DNA of 64,000 nucleotides from contig NZ_AP022593.1 of assembly GCF_010731815.2 (NCBI RefSeq), positions 2,976,001-3,040,000 on the forward strand, given 5' to 3'. The notes under the pieces were generated by a model, which made no database searches, had not been told where the DNA came from, and was given only the letters and a program-made list of their open reading frames with translations. Made by a program: the position numbers and the translations under genes. Below are positions 1 through 11,310 of this stretch, piece by piece. The stretch's first letter is position 1. Every line of letters begins with the position of its first letter. Source of the stretch: Mycolicibacterium arabiense. GTDB taxonomy: Bacteria; Actinomycetota; Actinomycetes; Mycobacteriales; Mycobacteriaceae.

Positions 1-540
1 GGGTTGGCCGCCTCCGCGCTACCGATCACGCTGGCGGGCATCGTCCCCGCGATCGTCCTGCTGCTGGTCCTGACCCGCGAGGCGTGGACCAGGTTCGCAG
101 CGGCCGTCGTGTTCGCGCCCGTGGCCGGTGTGAGCATCGCCGCGCTGCTGAGGTTCGTGTTCGGCTCGATCGACCAGAACTTCTGGGGTGTCGCGGGAGC
201 GCTCTCACTGGGCATCGCTGCGGCGCTGCTGCTCGTGCTCGGACTGGGCTCGCTGTTCGGCAGGATCGGGCTGGGCATCGGCGCGGCGCTGGCCGTCCTG
301 GTCGGCAATCCGCTCTCGGGGCTGGCGAGCGCCCCGGAGATGCTGCCCAGTGGCTGGGGAGCGTTCGGCCAGCTGCTCCCCCAGGGCGCGACCGCGACGC
401 TGCTCCGGTCGACGGCCTACTTCTCCGGAGCAGGAGCGACGACCGCGATCGTGGTGCTGACCTGCTGGGTGGCACTGGGCGCGACGCTGGTCATCGTCGG
501 GGCGCTGCGGCAGACCAGGGCTCCCGCGCCACTCACTTAG
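1..540 (+). CDS. C-terminal part of a multi-pass membrane protein (permease-like), cut by the window edge
   Basis: The open frame runs into the left edge, so only about the last 179 residues are present. They form roughly five hydrophobic segments separated by short loops. A stretch reading GNPLSGLASAPEMLPSGWGA followed by a QLLPQGATATLLRS segment resembles the C-terminal region of actinobacterial ABC-2/YhgE-like membrane proteins, which place a similar Pro-Ser-Gly loop before the last helices. The substrate cannot be told. The codon at 4 is an internal TTG, not a real start. The flavohemoglobin-like gene begins 11 bases after the stop on the same strand, so the two may be co-transcribed. Confidence 0.6.
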   Translation, partial: GLAASALPITLAGIVPAIVLLLVLTREAWTRFAAAVVFAPVAGVSIAALLRFVFGSIDQNFWGVAGALSLGIAAALLLVLGLGSLFGRIGLGIGAALAVLVGNPLSGLASAPEMLPSGWGAFGQLLPQGATATLLRSTAYFSGAGATTAIVVLTCWVALGATLVIVGALRQTRAPAPLT

Positions 541-551
541 ACTCGAACGAC

Positions 552-1718
552 GTGGGACTAGACGACCGTGGCGCGCTGACGACATTGCGTGCCGCGGTCG
601 ACCCGTCGGCAGGCCCGGACGGCGTGATCCGCGACTTCTACACCAGGTGGTTCGCCACCGATGCGTCCGCGCGCGACCTGTTCCCACCCGACATGAACCA
701 GCAGCGCGCGGTCTTCTCCCGCGCGCTGCACTGGGTGCTCGGGGAGATCGTCGACCAGCGCGCGCAGGAACCGGTGGCGTTCCTCGCCCAACTCGGCCGC
801 GACCACCGCAAGTACGGCGTCACCGCGGCGCACTACGACACGATGCAGCGTGCCCTGCTCGGTGCGCTGCGCGGTCACTTCGCCGACCGCTGGGACGGCG
901 CCGTCGCCTCGACCGCCGTCGACGTCGTCGAACTGGTCATCGGCGTCATGCGCGGCGCGGCCGACGCCGAGAGCGGATCGCCGTACGAGGACGGCACCGT
1001 CGTCGACCACATCCGCGCGACGCGTGACGTCTCGATCATCCGGCTCCAGCTCGACCGGCCGCTGTTCTATCACCCGGGCCAGTACGTGACGGTGCAGGTG
1101 CCGCAGTGGCCGCGGCGCTGGCGCTTCCTGTCGCCGTCGATCCCCTCCGACGGCGACGGCGCCATCGAGTTCCACGTCCGGTCGGTCGCGGGCGGCATGG
1201 TCAGCACCGCGATCGTCGGCGAGACGCGCGTCGGGGACCGCTGGCGGCTGTCGAGTCCACACGGCGGGCTGCACGTCGACCGCAACGCCGGCGACGTCCT
1301 GATGGTGGCGGGCAGCAGCGGACTGGCCCCGCTGCGGTCGATCATCATGGACCTGCAGCGCTTCGCCGAGAACCCGCGCGTCCATCTGTTCTTCGGCGGC
1401 CGCTACCCGTGCGACCTCTACGACCTGAACACCCTGTGGCAGGTCGCCGCGTACAACCCGTGGCTCTCGGTGACCCCGGTGTCGGAGTTCACGACCAACC
1501 CGCCGTGGGCGGCCGACTACCCGCTGGTCGACCCGCCGCGCGGCCTGCACGTCCGCCAGACCGGACTGCTGCCCGAGGTCGTCACCCGGTACGGCAGCTG
1601 GAGCGACAGACAGATCCTCGTCAGTGGCGGCCCCGAGATGATCGCGGCCACCAAGGCGGCACTCGTCGCCAAGGGCGCGCGACCCGACCAGATCCAGCAC
1701 GATCCACCCGCGCCCTGA
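552..1718 (+). CDS. Flavohemoglobin-like protein (globin plus FAD/NAD reductase domains)
   Basis: This 388-residue protein has an N-terminal globin domain (about residues 10-140; GRDHRKYGV carries the likely proximal haem His) and a C-terminal ferredoxin-reductase-type module (about 150-388), with FYHPGQYVTVQVP for flavin contact and VAGSSGLAPLRSI plus FFGGRYPCDLYDL for NAD binding. The usual R-x-Y-S FAD motif is replaced by RRWRFLSPS. That fits the mycobacterial type II flavohemoglobins (Rv0385-like), which are reported to be poor NO dioxygenases and to act as lactate-linked electron carriers. I start at the GTG at 552 because the frame upstream overlaps the preceding membrane gene. Length matches Rv0385 (about 390). 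The electron donor is inferred. Confidence 0.75.
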   Translation: MGLDDRGALTTLRAAVDPSAGPDGVIRDFYTRWFATDASARDLFPPDMNQQRAVFSRALHWVLGEIVDQRAQEPVAFLAQLGRDHRKYGVTAAHYDTMQRALLGALRGHFADRWDGAVASTAVDVVELVIGVMRGAADAESGSPYEDGTVVDHIRATRDVSIIRLQLDRPLFYHPGQYVTVQVPQWPRRWRFLSPSIPSDGDGAIEFHVRSVAGGMVSTAIVGETRVGDRWRLSSPHGGLHVDRNAGDVLMVAGSSGLAPLRSIIMDLQRFAENPRVHLFFGGRYPCDLYDLNTLWQVAAYNPWLSVTPVSEFTTNPPWAADYPLVDPPRGLHVRQTGLLPEVVTRYGSWSDRQILVSGGPEMIAATKAALVAKGARPDQIQHDPPAP

Positions 1719-1736
1719 GCGTGTGAGAATCGGACG

Positions 1737-2639
1737 ATGCCAGAGTTCGAGTCGGTCACACTCGTAGACCCGTCGTCGTCACTGACCGCCACGTTCGTGC
1801 CTGAGGCCGGGATGGTGGGCACGTCGCTGAGCGAGGACGGCGCCGAATTCCTGGGCCAGCGCCGCGGACTCGACGCCTACGTGAGCGACGCCAAGACGAT
1901 GGGCATCCCCATCCTCTACCCGTGGGCGAACCGGTTGAGCGGCAACGGATACGAGGCCAGCGGCGCGCAGGTCACGTTGACCCCCGGTTCGGGTGGCGTC
2001 CGCACCGAGGAGAACGGCTGGCCGATGCACGGCGTGCTGGCGGCCTACCCCGGTTGGCTGGTGGCCGCGCGCACCGAGAACTCGGTGACCGCCGTCCTCG
2101 ACTACGGTGGCGCGCCGCGACTGCTCGCGGCGTTCCCGTTCCCGCACGTGCTGACCCAGCGGGTCACGCTGGCCGACCGGACACTGACCGTCGAGACCAC
2201 CGTCCGCGCGACCACCGCCGCCGCGGTGCCGCTGTGCTTCGGCTACCACCCCTACCTGACCATCCCCGGCGTGCCACGCGACGAGTGGCGACTCACCACG
2301 CCGGCCATGCGTCACCTGCCGGTCGACGACCGCGGCATCCCCACCGGGGAGCACGAGCCGTGGGACGGCGGCACCCGCACGTTGCAGGGCGTCGAGTACG
2401 ACGACGGCTTCGACCAGGTACCCGAGGGGTCGGTCTTCGTCCTCGAGGGCGGCGACCGTCGCATCGGGGTCGCCTACGAAAATGGTTATCCCGCAGCGCA
2501 ACTCTTCGCACCGCCCGGCCAGGACCTGATCGGCATCGAGCCGATGGCCGCGCCCACCGACGCGCTGCGCCGCGGCGGATACCGAAGCGCGGCCCCCGGC
2601 AAGCCGGAGACCGCGCGGTTCTCGATCACGGTGCGCTAG
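1737..2639 (+). CDS. Aldose 1-epimerase (galactose mutarotase) family protein
   Basis: A 300-residue cytoplasmic protein of the aldose 1-epimerase fold, which interconverts alpha and beta anomers of sugars. Family features seen are PILYPWANRLSGNGY near residue 60 (substrate-binding Arg in the PxxxRIxxG-like region), WPMHGVLAAYPGW (first catalytic-type His), CFGYHPYL around residue 165 (second His), and the late GIEPMAAPTDALRRGGY segment with the conserved Glu-Pro. The gene begins 18 bases after the flavohemoglobin-like gene. Its 3' end overlaps the stop of hspR on the other strand by four bases. The physiological sugar is unknown. Confidence 0.85.
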   Translation: MPEFESVTLVDPSSSLTATFVPEAGMVGTSLSEDGAEFLGQRRGLDAYVSDAKTMGIPILYPWANRLSGNGYEASGAQVTLTPGSGGVRTEENGWPMHGVLAAYPGWLVAARTENSVTAVLDYGGAPRLLAAFPFPHVLTQRVTLADRTLTVETTVRATTAAAVPLCFGYHPYLTIPGVPRDEWRLTTPAMRHLPVDDRGIPTGEHEPWDGGTRTLQGVEYDDGFDQVPEGSVFVLEGGDRRIGVAYENGYPAAQLFAPPGQDLIGIEPMAAPTDALRRGGYRSAAPGKPETARFSITVR

Positions 2640-3013
2640 CGGCGGGGGCCCTTGCGGGGCTGCCACAGCACCAGCGCCGTGCTCTTGGCCGCGGCCTCAC
2701 GGTGCTGCGCCATGCGCAGGCGATCGAGTTCGTCGGCCATCTCCGCCAGCCGCGACTGCAGCGCCTCGACCTGATTGGTCAGCTCGATGATGCGCTTGAT
2801 CCCGGCGAGGTTCACGCCTTCGTCCTGCGACAGTCGCTGCACCTCACGGAGCAGGTCGACGTCGTGCTGCGAATACCGCCGCCCCCCACCGGAACTGCGC
2901 TGCGGGCTGACCAAGCCGAGCCGGTCGTAGGTGCGCAGGGTCTGCGCATGCATGCCGGCCAGCTCGGCGGCCACCGAGATCAGAAACGTGCGAGCGTCGT
3001 CCTTCTTGCTCAT
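2636..3013 (-). CDS. hspR: Heat-shock repressor HspR (MerR family)
   Basis: A 125-residue MerR-type regulator that represses the dnaK operon in actinobacteria by binding HAIR sites, with DnaK as co-repressor. The N-terminal winged HTH reads FLISVAAELAGMHAQTLRTY followed by DRLGLVSPQRSSGGGRRYS, and a coiled coil (about residues 75-105, ELTNQVEALQSRLAEMADEL) follows. The start is the ATG at 3013, whose first base is shared with the dnaJ stop (TGATG), so translation is coupled; an upstream in-frame GTG would lie inside dnaJ. It is the last gene of the dnaK-grpE-dnaJ-hspR operon, giving autoregulation together with the HAIR-like sites at 6778-6853. Confidence 0.95.
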   Translation of the reverse strand: MSKKDDARTFLISVAAELAGMHAQTLRTYDRLGLVSPQRSSGGGRRYSQHDVDLLREVQRLSQDEGVNLAGIKRIIELTNQVEALQSRLAEMADELDRLRMAQHREAAAKSTALVLWQPRKGPRR

Positions 3014-4200
3014 CAGACGTTCCCCGACCATCCCGCCCTGGGATCGAACCCACTGGCGCGCTCAGCCTTTGCGTACGCCTCCAACGCCTCGGCCGCCTCG
3101 CCCTCGAGGTTGGGCGGCACGGCGACTTTGACGGTGACCAGGAGGTCGCCGTGGCCGCCGTTGCGCTTCGGCACGCCGCGCCCACGCACGCGCAGGATGC
3201 GGCCATCCGACGTACCCTTCGGCACCCGGACCCCGACCTTGCCCTCCAGCGTCGGCACGGAAAGCGTTGTTCCCAGAGCCAATTCGTGAAAGCTGACGGG
3301 CACGCTGACGGTCAGGTCGTCGCCGTCGCGGCCGAACACCTTGTCCGGCCGGACGTGCACCGTGACGTACAGGTCGCCCGACGGCGCGCCACGCAGGCCC
3401 GCCTCGCCCTGGCCGGCCAGCCTAATGCGCTGACCGTCCTCGACGCCCGGTGGGATTCGGACGTTGATCGTGCGGGTGCGGGTGATCTTGCCCTCGCCGT
3501 GGCACTCGTCGCACGGCTCGTCGATGATCGACCCGGTACCGCGGCACTCGGTGCACGGTTCGGAGAACCCGAACGCGCCCTGGTTGCGGCTGATCACGCC
3601 CGCGCCGTTGCAGTTCGCGCACACCCGCGGGCTCGTGCCCGGACGTGCGCCGCTGCCATGGCAATTGGTGCACGGCGCGGGGCTGGTGAGCCGCAGCGGC
3701 ATCGCCACGCCCTTGGTCGCCTCGAGGAACGACAGTTCCGTCTCGGTCTCCAGGTCGTTGCCCCGGCGGGGCCGGCTGGGCCGCGGCTGCTGTGCGCCCC
3801 GGCCGAACAACCCACCGAACAGATCGCCGATGTTGGCGCCGCCGGTCTGGCCTGCCGCGCCGAACAGGTCGCCGAGGTTCACCTCACCGTCGGCGCCGTA
3901 TCCGCTGAAGCCGCCGCCGAACCCACCGTCACCCGGCGCGTACCGCCGACCGAAGCCGCCGCCCGCGAAGAGTCGACGGGTCTCGTCGTACTCCTTGCGC
4001 TTGGCCGGGTCGACGAGCACGTCACGCGCCTCGCCGACCTCCTTGTACTTCTCGTCGGCGGCCGCGTCGCCCGGTTTGCGATCGGGATGGTTCTCGGCGA
4101 GCAGCTTCTTGGCTACCCGCTTGATCTCCTCGGTGCTGGCATCGGAGGAGACGCCGAGCACTTTGTAGAAGTCCTTCTCAACCCACTCGCGCTGGGCCAT
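3013..4200 (-). CDS. dnaJ: Chaperone protein DnaJ (DnaJ1)
   Basis: A 395-residue type I Hsp40 that delivers unfolded clients to DnaK and stimulates its ATPase. The J domain (residues 8-75) has the HPD tripeptide in [12 protein letters not shown] Gly/Phe-rich linker follows (about 80-150), then four zinc-binding CxxCxGxG repeats ([32 protein letters not shown]) and the C-terminal substrate-binding domains. It lies 40 bases downstream of grpE and overlaps hspR by one base. The extended G/F region and position beside hspR are typical of mycobacterial DnaJ1, as opposed to DnaJ2, which sits beside hrcA. Confidence 0.96.
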   Translation of the reverse strand: MAQREWVEKDFYKVLGVSSDASTEEIKRVAKKLLAENHPDRKPGDAAADEKYKEVGEARDVLVDPAKRKEYDETRRLFAGGGFGRRYAPGDGGFGGGFSGYGADGEVNLGDLFGAAGQTGGANIGDLFGGLFGRGAQQPRPSRPRRGNDLETETELSFLEATKGVAMPLRLTSPAPCTNCHGSGARPGTSPRVCANCNGAGVISRNQGAFGFSEPCTECRGTGSIIDEPCDECHGEGKITRTRTINVRIPPGVEDGQRIRLAGQGEAGLRGAPSGDLYVTVHVRPDKVFGRDGDDLTVSVPVSFHELALGTTLSVPTLEGKVGVRVPKGTSDGRILRVRGRGVPKRNGGHGDLLVTVKVAVPPNLEGEAAEALEAYAKAERASGFDPRAGWSGNV

Positions 4201-4240
4201 CGTGCGTCACCTCCTCACCGTTAGTCATGTCGTTCGTGCT

Positions 4241-4875
4241 CTATTCGCTTGATTCTGAACCGTCTTGGGCGGCTGCGTCGGCTTTCACCGCAGTGTCGGC
4301 CTCGCCGACCCCGTCGACCACTCCGACCATCGCGTTGCGGAGCACCTGGTCGCCGAGCTTGTAGCCCTGACGCATCACCGTGCCCAGCACCGGATTCGAG
4401 CCGTCGCCCTCGTGCTGAACTGCTTCGTGCAGCGACGGGTCGAAGGGGTCGCCCTCGACGCCGAACGCCACCAGTCCCATGCTCTCGAGCGTCGCAGCGA
4501 GCTTGTCGCTCACCGACTTCAGCGGGCTGGTCTCGAGGTCACCGTGCTTGCGGGCACGGTCGAGATCGTCGAGCACCGGCAGCAGCGCCACGATGGCAGT
4601 CGCCTTGCCGCGTTCTGCCGCGACCTGCTTCTCCCGGTCCGAGCGCTTGCGGTAGTTGTCGTACTCCGCCTTGACCCGCTGCAGCATCGCCTTCAGTTCG
4701 GCGGCCTCATCGGTCTCGGTAGGGGCCGGGGTGCCCGCCCCCGGCTCCGACCCACTGGGGGCCGGGCCGGAGGCCGGGTCGCGTACTTCGCCGGTGTCGG
4801 GATCGATTCGCCGCTTGTCGGTGATGGTCACCGGCTCGTCCTGCGGATCGCGCCCTTCATCAGAGGAGCTGCGGG

Positions 4876-4879
<4 letters not shown>
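4241..4879 (-). CDS. grpE: Nucleotide exchange factor GrpE
   Basis: A 212-residue GrpE, the nucleotide exchange factor that releases ADP from DnaK. It has a long acidic, disordered N-terminus, a helix around residues 62-100 ([20 protein letters not shown]), and the C-terminal beta domain with [20 protein letters not shown] and [16 protein letters not shown]. The start is GTG, embedded in the dnaK stop (GTGA, four-base overlap), a classic translational coupling. It sits between dnaK and dnaJ in the HspR-controlled operon. Confidence 0.95.
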
Positions 4880-6735
<1,856 letters not shown>

Positions 6736-6777
6736 GGTTGTGCCTCCTAGATATTCCGATCAAGGAACGTATGTGGG

Positions 6778-6853
6778 TCTGAGTGGACCACACTCAAGCC
6801 TTCCCGGTTCGACGGTGTCTTGTCAACCGAGAGTTGAGCCTGGATCACTCAAG
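6778..6853 (-). promoter_or_regulatory. Two HAIR-like HspR operators upstream of dnaK
   Basis: The HAIR consensus is CTTGAGT-N7-ACTCAAG. On the plus strand, 6778-6798 reads TCTGAGT-N7-ACTCAAG and 6833-6853 reads GTTGAGC-N7-ACTCAAG. Each has one perfect and one 5/7 half site with exact 7-base spacing. They lie about 43-118 bases before the dnaK start codon, as expected for autoregulation by HspR. Confidence 0.85.
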
Positions 6854-6870
6854 TTGGTGTCGAATGGCTC

Positions 6871-6896
6871 AACGGGGGCCGTTCCGGATTTGTTCC
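6871..6896 (-). promoter_or_regulatory. Sigma-H/sigma-E-like promoter for dnaK
   Basis: Read on the minus strand, GGAAC (6896-6892) is followed after exactly 18 bases by GTT (6873-6871). This matches the mycobacterial extracytoplasmic sigma pattern GGAAC-N18-20-GTT. Transcription of dnaK by sigma-H under heat or oxidative stress is known in M. tuberculosis. The start site here is inferred. Confidence 0.5.
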
Positions 6897-6978
6897 CGGC
6901 GCCGTCTTCCGTTCTCGCGAGATCTACCGCAGCGCTGCTCTGGGGCCCGCGACCACGACGCTGGTGTAGATCTCGCGA

Positions 6979-7812
6979 CTACCCCAGCCCGGTCAACCGG
7001 GTCAGCGCCGCCACGCAGAGGTCCCACGCCTCCGTGCCGACCGTGATCGGGTCGAAGTGGTCGCCGTCGAAGGTACGGATCTCGGCGCGATCCCCCGCGG
7101 CGACGGCCGCGGCCACGAAGTCACGCGACTGCTCGATCGGCACCCGGCCGTCGCGCGTCCCGTGCACCGCCACGGTCCGCACGCCCAGTGGTACCAGGGC
7201 CATCGGCGAGGCCTGGGCGTACGCCTGCGGGACCTGCCGTGGCGTGCCGCCGAGGAACGCGTCGACCGCGCCGTCGCCCAGGCCCAGTTCCGACCCGCGC
7301 GCCAGGTCGAGCACGCCGGCCTGCAGCACCGCACCGGTCAGCGCGACGGCGGCGCCACGACGTGCCGCCAGCCAGCCGACGAGCTGGCCACCGGCCGAAT
7401 GCCCCAGTCCGACAACGTGATCGAGGTCCAGTCGATCGGGTCGCTCGCGCAGCGCGTCCACCGCGGCAGCCACGTCCTCGCCCGTCTGCGGCCACCCGCC
7501 GCCGTCGCCAACCCGGCGATACTCGACGTTCAGCGCGGCGAAACCTCGCGCGGCCAGGTCCGTGGCGAGCGGGCGGCCCAGCTCGGCGCCGTACCGCGCG
7601 GTCCAGTACCCGCCGTGCACCACGACCACCACCGGAGCGGGCGTCGATCCGGTGGGCAGGGTCAGCTCTGCGTACTGGCTGGGGTGATCGCCGTAGGAGT
7701 AGCGCACGGCGCCATCCTGCCCGCGCGGCTCGGCCCGTTCCGGCCCGCACCCGGCGACCACGGCGGCGCATCCGCCCGCCGCCGCGAGGAACGACCGCCG
7801 AGTGAACTCCAC
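6979..7812 (-). CDS. Tat-exported alpha/beta hydrolase lipoprotein-like (esterase family)
   Basis: An alpha/beta-hydrolase of about 277 residues with a twin-arginine signal (TRRSFLAAAGG) and a lipobox-like AVVAGC, so probably exported by Tat and anchored to the outer face of the membrane. The oxyanion motif HGG is in VVVVHGGYW, the nucleophile Ser in GLGHSAGGQL, the acid Asp in HGTRDGRVP and the catalytic His in DGDHFDPI. The layout resembles kynurenine-formamidase/BD-FAE-type carboxylesterases; the substrate is unknown. I prefer the GTG at 7812, which places the RR motif at residue 5; a GTG at 7836 is the alternative. No convincing ribosome site decides it. Confidence 0.75.
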   Translation of the reverse strand: MEFTRRSFLAAAGGCAAVVAGCGPERAEPRGQDGAVRYSYGDHPSQYAELTLPTGSTPAPVVVVVHGGYWTARYGAELGRPLATDLAARGFAALNVEYRRVGDGGGWPQTGEDVAAAVDALRERPDRLDLDHVVGLGHSAGGQLVGWLAARRGAAVALTGAVLQAGVLDLARGSELGLGDGAVDAFLGGTPRQVPQAYAQASPMALVPLGVRTVAVHGTRDGRVPIEQSRDFVAAAVAAGDRAEIRTFDGDHFDPITVGTEAWDLCVAALTRLTGLG

Positions 7813-7916
7813 CCGGCCATCGAAGCACCACGACACGGCTTCATAACGACGCGAGTCACGGCGTTAACTCCCGTCACAGCCTGGGTACCGTTGCGAGCGA
7901 GGCCTAGGGAGACATC

Positions 7917-8480
7917 GTGCACGTGACACAACGGGTGACGACGGCGCTGGCGTGCACGGCGATCGTCCTCGGCGCCGCACTCGCCGGCTGCAGCGACCTC
8001 GTCGAGGGCAACCCCAGCAACGGCGCGCAGAACCCCACCGAACCCGCCTTCCCGACAACCAGGCCGACGCGGTCCACGCCCAGCGCGCCGGTGCTGCCAC
8101 CCCTGCCGCCGCCACCTCCGCCCGCCGCTCCTCCCACGGCGGCCGAGGCGCTCCCCGCGTCCAACGGCTACGTCTTCATCCAGACGAAGTCGGGCAAGAC
8201 GCGCTGCCAGATCAGCATCGACGAGGTCGGTTGCGAGGCGCCGTTCACCAACCCTCCGCAGGTCGGCGGTTCGCCGGCCAACGGCGTCCGGCTCACCGCC
8301 GACGGTGACGAGACGTGGATCGTCGGCAACCTCGGCGACATCCCGGCCGTCACGCTCGACTACCGCCCCTACACCGCGGTCGGCTGGACCATCGACGCCA
8401 GCGAGGCGGGCACGAAGTTCGTCAACGAGGCCACCGGGCGCGGCATGTTCGTCGCGATCGAGAACGTCGACGTCTTCTGA
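7917..8480 (+). CDS. Putative lipoprotein with Pro-rich linker
   Basis: A 187-residue protein starting at GTG. It has a hydrophobic signal ending in a lipobox (GAALAGC, Cys around residue 24), a Thr/Pro-rich linker (about 40-75 with LPPLPPPPPP), and a folded C-terminal domain with two Cys (TRCQISIDEVGCEAP), suggesting a disulfide outside the cytoplasm. This arrangement is common among mycobacterial conserved lipoproteins of unknown function. It precedes mtr by 53 bases on the same strand, but no functional link can be shown. Confidence 0.75.
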   Translation: MHVTQRVTTALACTAIVLGAALAGCSDLVEGNPSNGAQNPTEPAFPTTRPTRSTPSAPVLPPLPPPPPPAAPPTAAEALPASNGYVFIQTKSGKTRCQISIDEVGCEAPFTNPPQVGGSPANGVRLTADGDETWIVGNLGDIPAVTLDYRPYTAVGWTIDASEAGTKFVNEATGRGMFVAIENVDVF

Positions 8481-8533
8481 ACGTAATGCCTGCGGCGGTT
8501 TAGGCGACCCCGGCCAACGGGAAGCTTCCCCGG

Positions 8534-9910
8534 GTGCATCATGACGTCGTCATCATTGGAACGGGTTCCGGAAACGCCGTCATCGACGACACGTTCGCCG
8601 ACCTCGACGTCGGCCTGATCGAAGAACGCCGCGCAGGCGGCACCTGCCTCAACTACGGATGCATCCCGTCGAAGATGCTCGTCTTCTCCGCCGACGTCAC
8701 CGACACCGTCGCCACCTCGGGACGGTTCAACGTGGACGCGGAGTCCTACGGACTGCGGTGGACCGCACTACGCGACCGGGTGTTCGGCGTCACCGACGCC
8801 CGCTCCGACGAGGGGCGCAAGGGCCGCGAGGACAGCGACAACATCACGTTCCACCAGGGGCACGCGGAGTTCACCGGCCCGCGCCAGCTGCGCGTCACCG
8901 GTGAGGACGGCACCAGCGTGGACATCACCGCCGGGCAGATCGTCATCGCCAACGGCGGCCGACCGGTGATCCCGCCCCTGGTAGAGGAGTCCGGCCTGCC
9001 GTACGAGACCTCGGACACGGTGATGCGCATCGACGCCGCGCCCAAGCGACTCGCGATCCTCGGCGGCGGTTACATCGCGGCTGAATTGGCGCACGTCTTC
9101 GCCGCGGCAGGCAGCCACATCACGATCGTCGAGAAGTCCGATCGCCTGCTCGGCGGACCGCAGGACGGCGAACTTCGCGACGCGTTCACCGCACTGCGGC
9201 ACGCGGACTACGACCTTCGCCTCGGCACCGAACTGAGCGGCCTGACCGGCAGGCCCGGCGCGCTAGTGCTGCAACTCGACGACGGCAGCACCGTCGAGGC
9301 CGACGTGCTGCTCGTCGCCTCCGGCCGCACCCCGAACAGCGACCGCCTCAACCTCGACGTGTCGGGCGTCGAGGTCTCCGACGACGGCCGGATCGTGGTC
9401 GACGAGTTCCTCCGCACCACCGCCGAGGGCGTGTTCGCGCTCGGCGACGTGTCCACGCCGATACCGCTCAAGCACGTCGCAAACCGCGAGGCCGAGGTCG
9501 TCTCGTACAACCTGCGCCATCCGGATTCGCTGCGCGCCATCGACCGGGAGCGGGTGCCGTCGGCGGTGTTCGCGAACCCGCAGATGGCCTCGGTCGGCAT
9601 CACCGAGGAGGTGTGTCGCGAGCAGCATCCCGACTACCTGGTGGGCCGCACGCCCTACGCCGACGTCGCCTACGGCTGGGCGCTGCAGGACGACACCGGC
9701 TTCTGCAAGGTGCTGGTCGACCGCGAGACCCATCTGATCCTCGGCGCGCACGTCATGGGGCCCCAGGCCGCCACGCTGATCCAGATCTTCGCCGTGGCAA
9801 TGGAATTCGGCATCCGTGCCGACGACTTGGCGCACCGCCCGTTCTGGATTCACCCCGCACTGACCGAAGTCGTCGAAAACGCGTTGCGCGATGTGGAGGC
9901 TGCTGCATGA
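8534..9910 (+). CDS. mtr: Mycothione reductase
   Basis: A 458-residue FAD/NADPH disulfide reductase that returns oxidised mycothiol (mycothione) to its thiol form in the cytoplasm. Seen are the FAD dinucleotide motif [12 protein letters not shown] at the N-terminus, the redox-active disulfide [14 protein letters not shown] (about residues 36-49), the NADPH motif [15 protein letters not shown] around 175, ALGDVSTP near 305, and the C-terminal dimer segment with [12 protein letters not shown] supplying the catalytic His. GSGNAV instead of the usual GGG is characteristic of mycothione reductases. GTG start. Its stop overlaps the zwf start (ATGA), so they are probably coupled. Confidence 0.92.
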   Translation: MHHDVVIIGTGSGNAVIDDTFADLDVGLIEERRAGGTCLNYGCIPSKMLVFSADVTDTVATSGRFNVDAESYGLRWTALRDRVFGVTDARSDEGRKGREDSDNITFHQGHAEFTGPRQLRVTGEDGTSVDITAGQIVIANGGRPVIPPLVEESGLPYETSDTVMRIDAAPKRLAILGGGYIAAELAHVFAAAGSHITIVEKSDRLLGGPQDGELRDAFTALRHADYDLRLGTELSGLTGRPGALVLQLDDGSTVEADVLLVASGRTPNSDRLNLDVSGVEVSDDGRIVVDEFLRTTAEGVFALGDVSTPIPLKHVANREAEVVSYNLRHPDSLRAIDRERVPSAVFANPQMASVGITEEVCREQHPDYLVGRTPYADVAYGWALQDDTGFCKVLVDRETHLILGAHVMGPQAATLIQIFAVAMEFGIRADDLAHRPFWIHPALTEVVENALRDVEAAA

Positions 9911-11310
9911 CAAACCAACTCGATCCCCACGTGTTCGTCCTGTTCGGCGCCACCGGCGATCTGGCGAAGCGCAAGCTGTTCCCGGGCCTGTACAAGCTGG
10001 CCGCCGCAGGCCGCATGCCCGACGAGTACGCCATCATCGGTTCCGGCAGGCACTCGCCCGGGACCGACGACGAGTTCCGCGACCACATCGGCGAGGTGCT
10101 TCGGGACGCGGTGGACGACGCCGACGACGCCGTGCTGCGAGACCTGCTCAGTCGATTGACCTTCCAGACCTCCGATGCCGACGACGGCACCGACCTCGCC
10201 GGTGCCGTGAAGCAGGCCCGCGAGAAGCTGGGCTCGGAGACGAAGACCCTGATCTACCTGTCGCTACCCCCGAAGGCGATGCAGTCGATGATCGGCATGC
10301 TCGGCCGCGAACACCTCGCCGACGATGCCCGCGTAGTGGTCGAGAAGCCGTTCGGCACCGACCTCGAGTCGTCCCGCGAACTCGACGCGGCACTCAAGGA
10401 CGTCGTCGACGAGTCGCAGGTGTACCGCATAGACCACTTCCTGGGGAAGGAGGCCGTGCAGAACATCCTGGCGATCCGCTTCGCCAACGGCCTCATCGAA
10501 CCCGCCTGGAACCGTTCACATCTCGAGTCCGTTCAGATCGACGTGCCCGAGGAGTTGACCATCGAGGGCCGCGGCAGCTTCTACGAGTCGACCGGGTGCT
10601 TCCGCGACATGATCTCCACCCACCTGTGCCAGGTGCTCGGGTTCGTCGCGATGGAGGCGCCGGTGCACCTCGACGAGGCGTCGGTCCGCAACGAGAAGTC
10701 GAAGGTCTTCGCCGCGATGCGCCCGCTGGACCCCGAGCGCGTCGTGTTCGGCCAGTACGAGGGGTACCGCGACGAGGAGGGCGTCGACGACGACTCGAAG
10801 GTCGAGACGTACGTCGCGCTGGAGGCGTTCGTGGACACCGAACGCTGGCAGGGGGTTCCGTTCTACCTGCGCACCGGCAAGGCGCTCGCGGCCACGCGCC
10901 GCACCGTCACGCTCACCTTCCGCACGCCGCCCGCGGGCAGGTTCGGCGAGCAGGCCCCCAACCGGCTGGTGCTCGAGCTGACCGACGACCCGGAGTTCGG
11001 CGTGCACCTGCGGACCAAGCGGCCCGGTCCCGATCTCGAGATGATGCCGCTCGACTTCCACGTCGCGATTGCCGACGAGGACACCGAGGACACGCCACTA
11101 GAGGCCTACGAGCGGCTGCTCCTCGACGTCATGCGCGGCGACCAGACGCTGTTCACGCGTGCCGACGAGGTGGACCGGCTGTGGGAGGTGTGCCAACCGG
11201 TGCTCGACGCACCGCCCAATCCGCTTCCGTACGAACGTGGTTCGTGGGGGCCGACCGAGGCGCTGGAGCTGCCCGGCGGGACCGGGTGGTGGCTACCAGA
11301 TGGATCGTGA
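9907..11310 (+). CDS. zwf: Glucose-6-phosphate 1-dehydrogenase
   Basis: A 467-residue enzyme oxidising glucose 6-phosphate to 6-phosphogluconolactone with NADP reduction. The N-terminal nucleotide motif is [15 protein letters not shown], followed later by VVVEKPFG and the substrate/catalytic motif [14 protein letters not shown] near residue 178. The ATG overlaps the mtr stop by four bases, and the downstream trehalase start lies inside its last codons. The NADPH it makes is the cofactor used by the upstream mycothione reductase, which supports a functional operon. Confidence 0.94.
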   Translation: MTNQLDPHVFVLFGATGDLAKRKLFPGLYKLAAAGRMPDEYAIIGSGRHSPGTDDEFRDHIGEVLRDAVDDADDAVLRDLLSRLTFQTSDADDGTDLAGAVKQAREKLGSETKTLIYLSLPPKAMQSMIGMLGREHLADDARVVVEKPFGTDLESSRELDAALKDVVDESQVYRIDHFLGKEAVQNILAIRFANGLIEPAWNRSHLESVQIDVPEELTIEGRGSFYESTGCFRDMISTHLCQVLGFVAMEAPVHLDEASVRNEKSKVFAAMRPLDPERVVFGQYEGYRDEEGVDDDSKVETYVALEAFVDTERWQGVPFYLRTGKALAATRRTVTLTFRTPPAGRFGEQAPNRLVLELTDDPEFGVHLRTKRPGPDLEMMPLDFHVAIADEDTEDTPLEAYERLLLDVMRGDQTLFTRADEVDRLWEVCQPVLDAPPNPLPYERGSWGPTEALELPGGTGWWLPDGS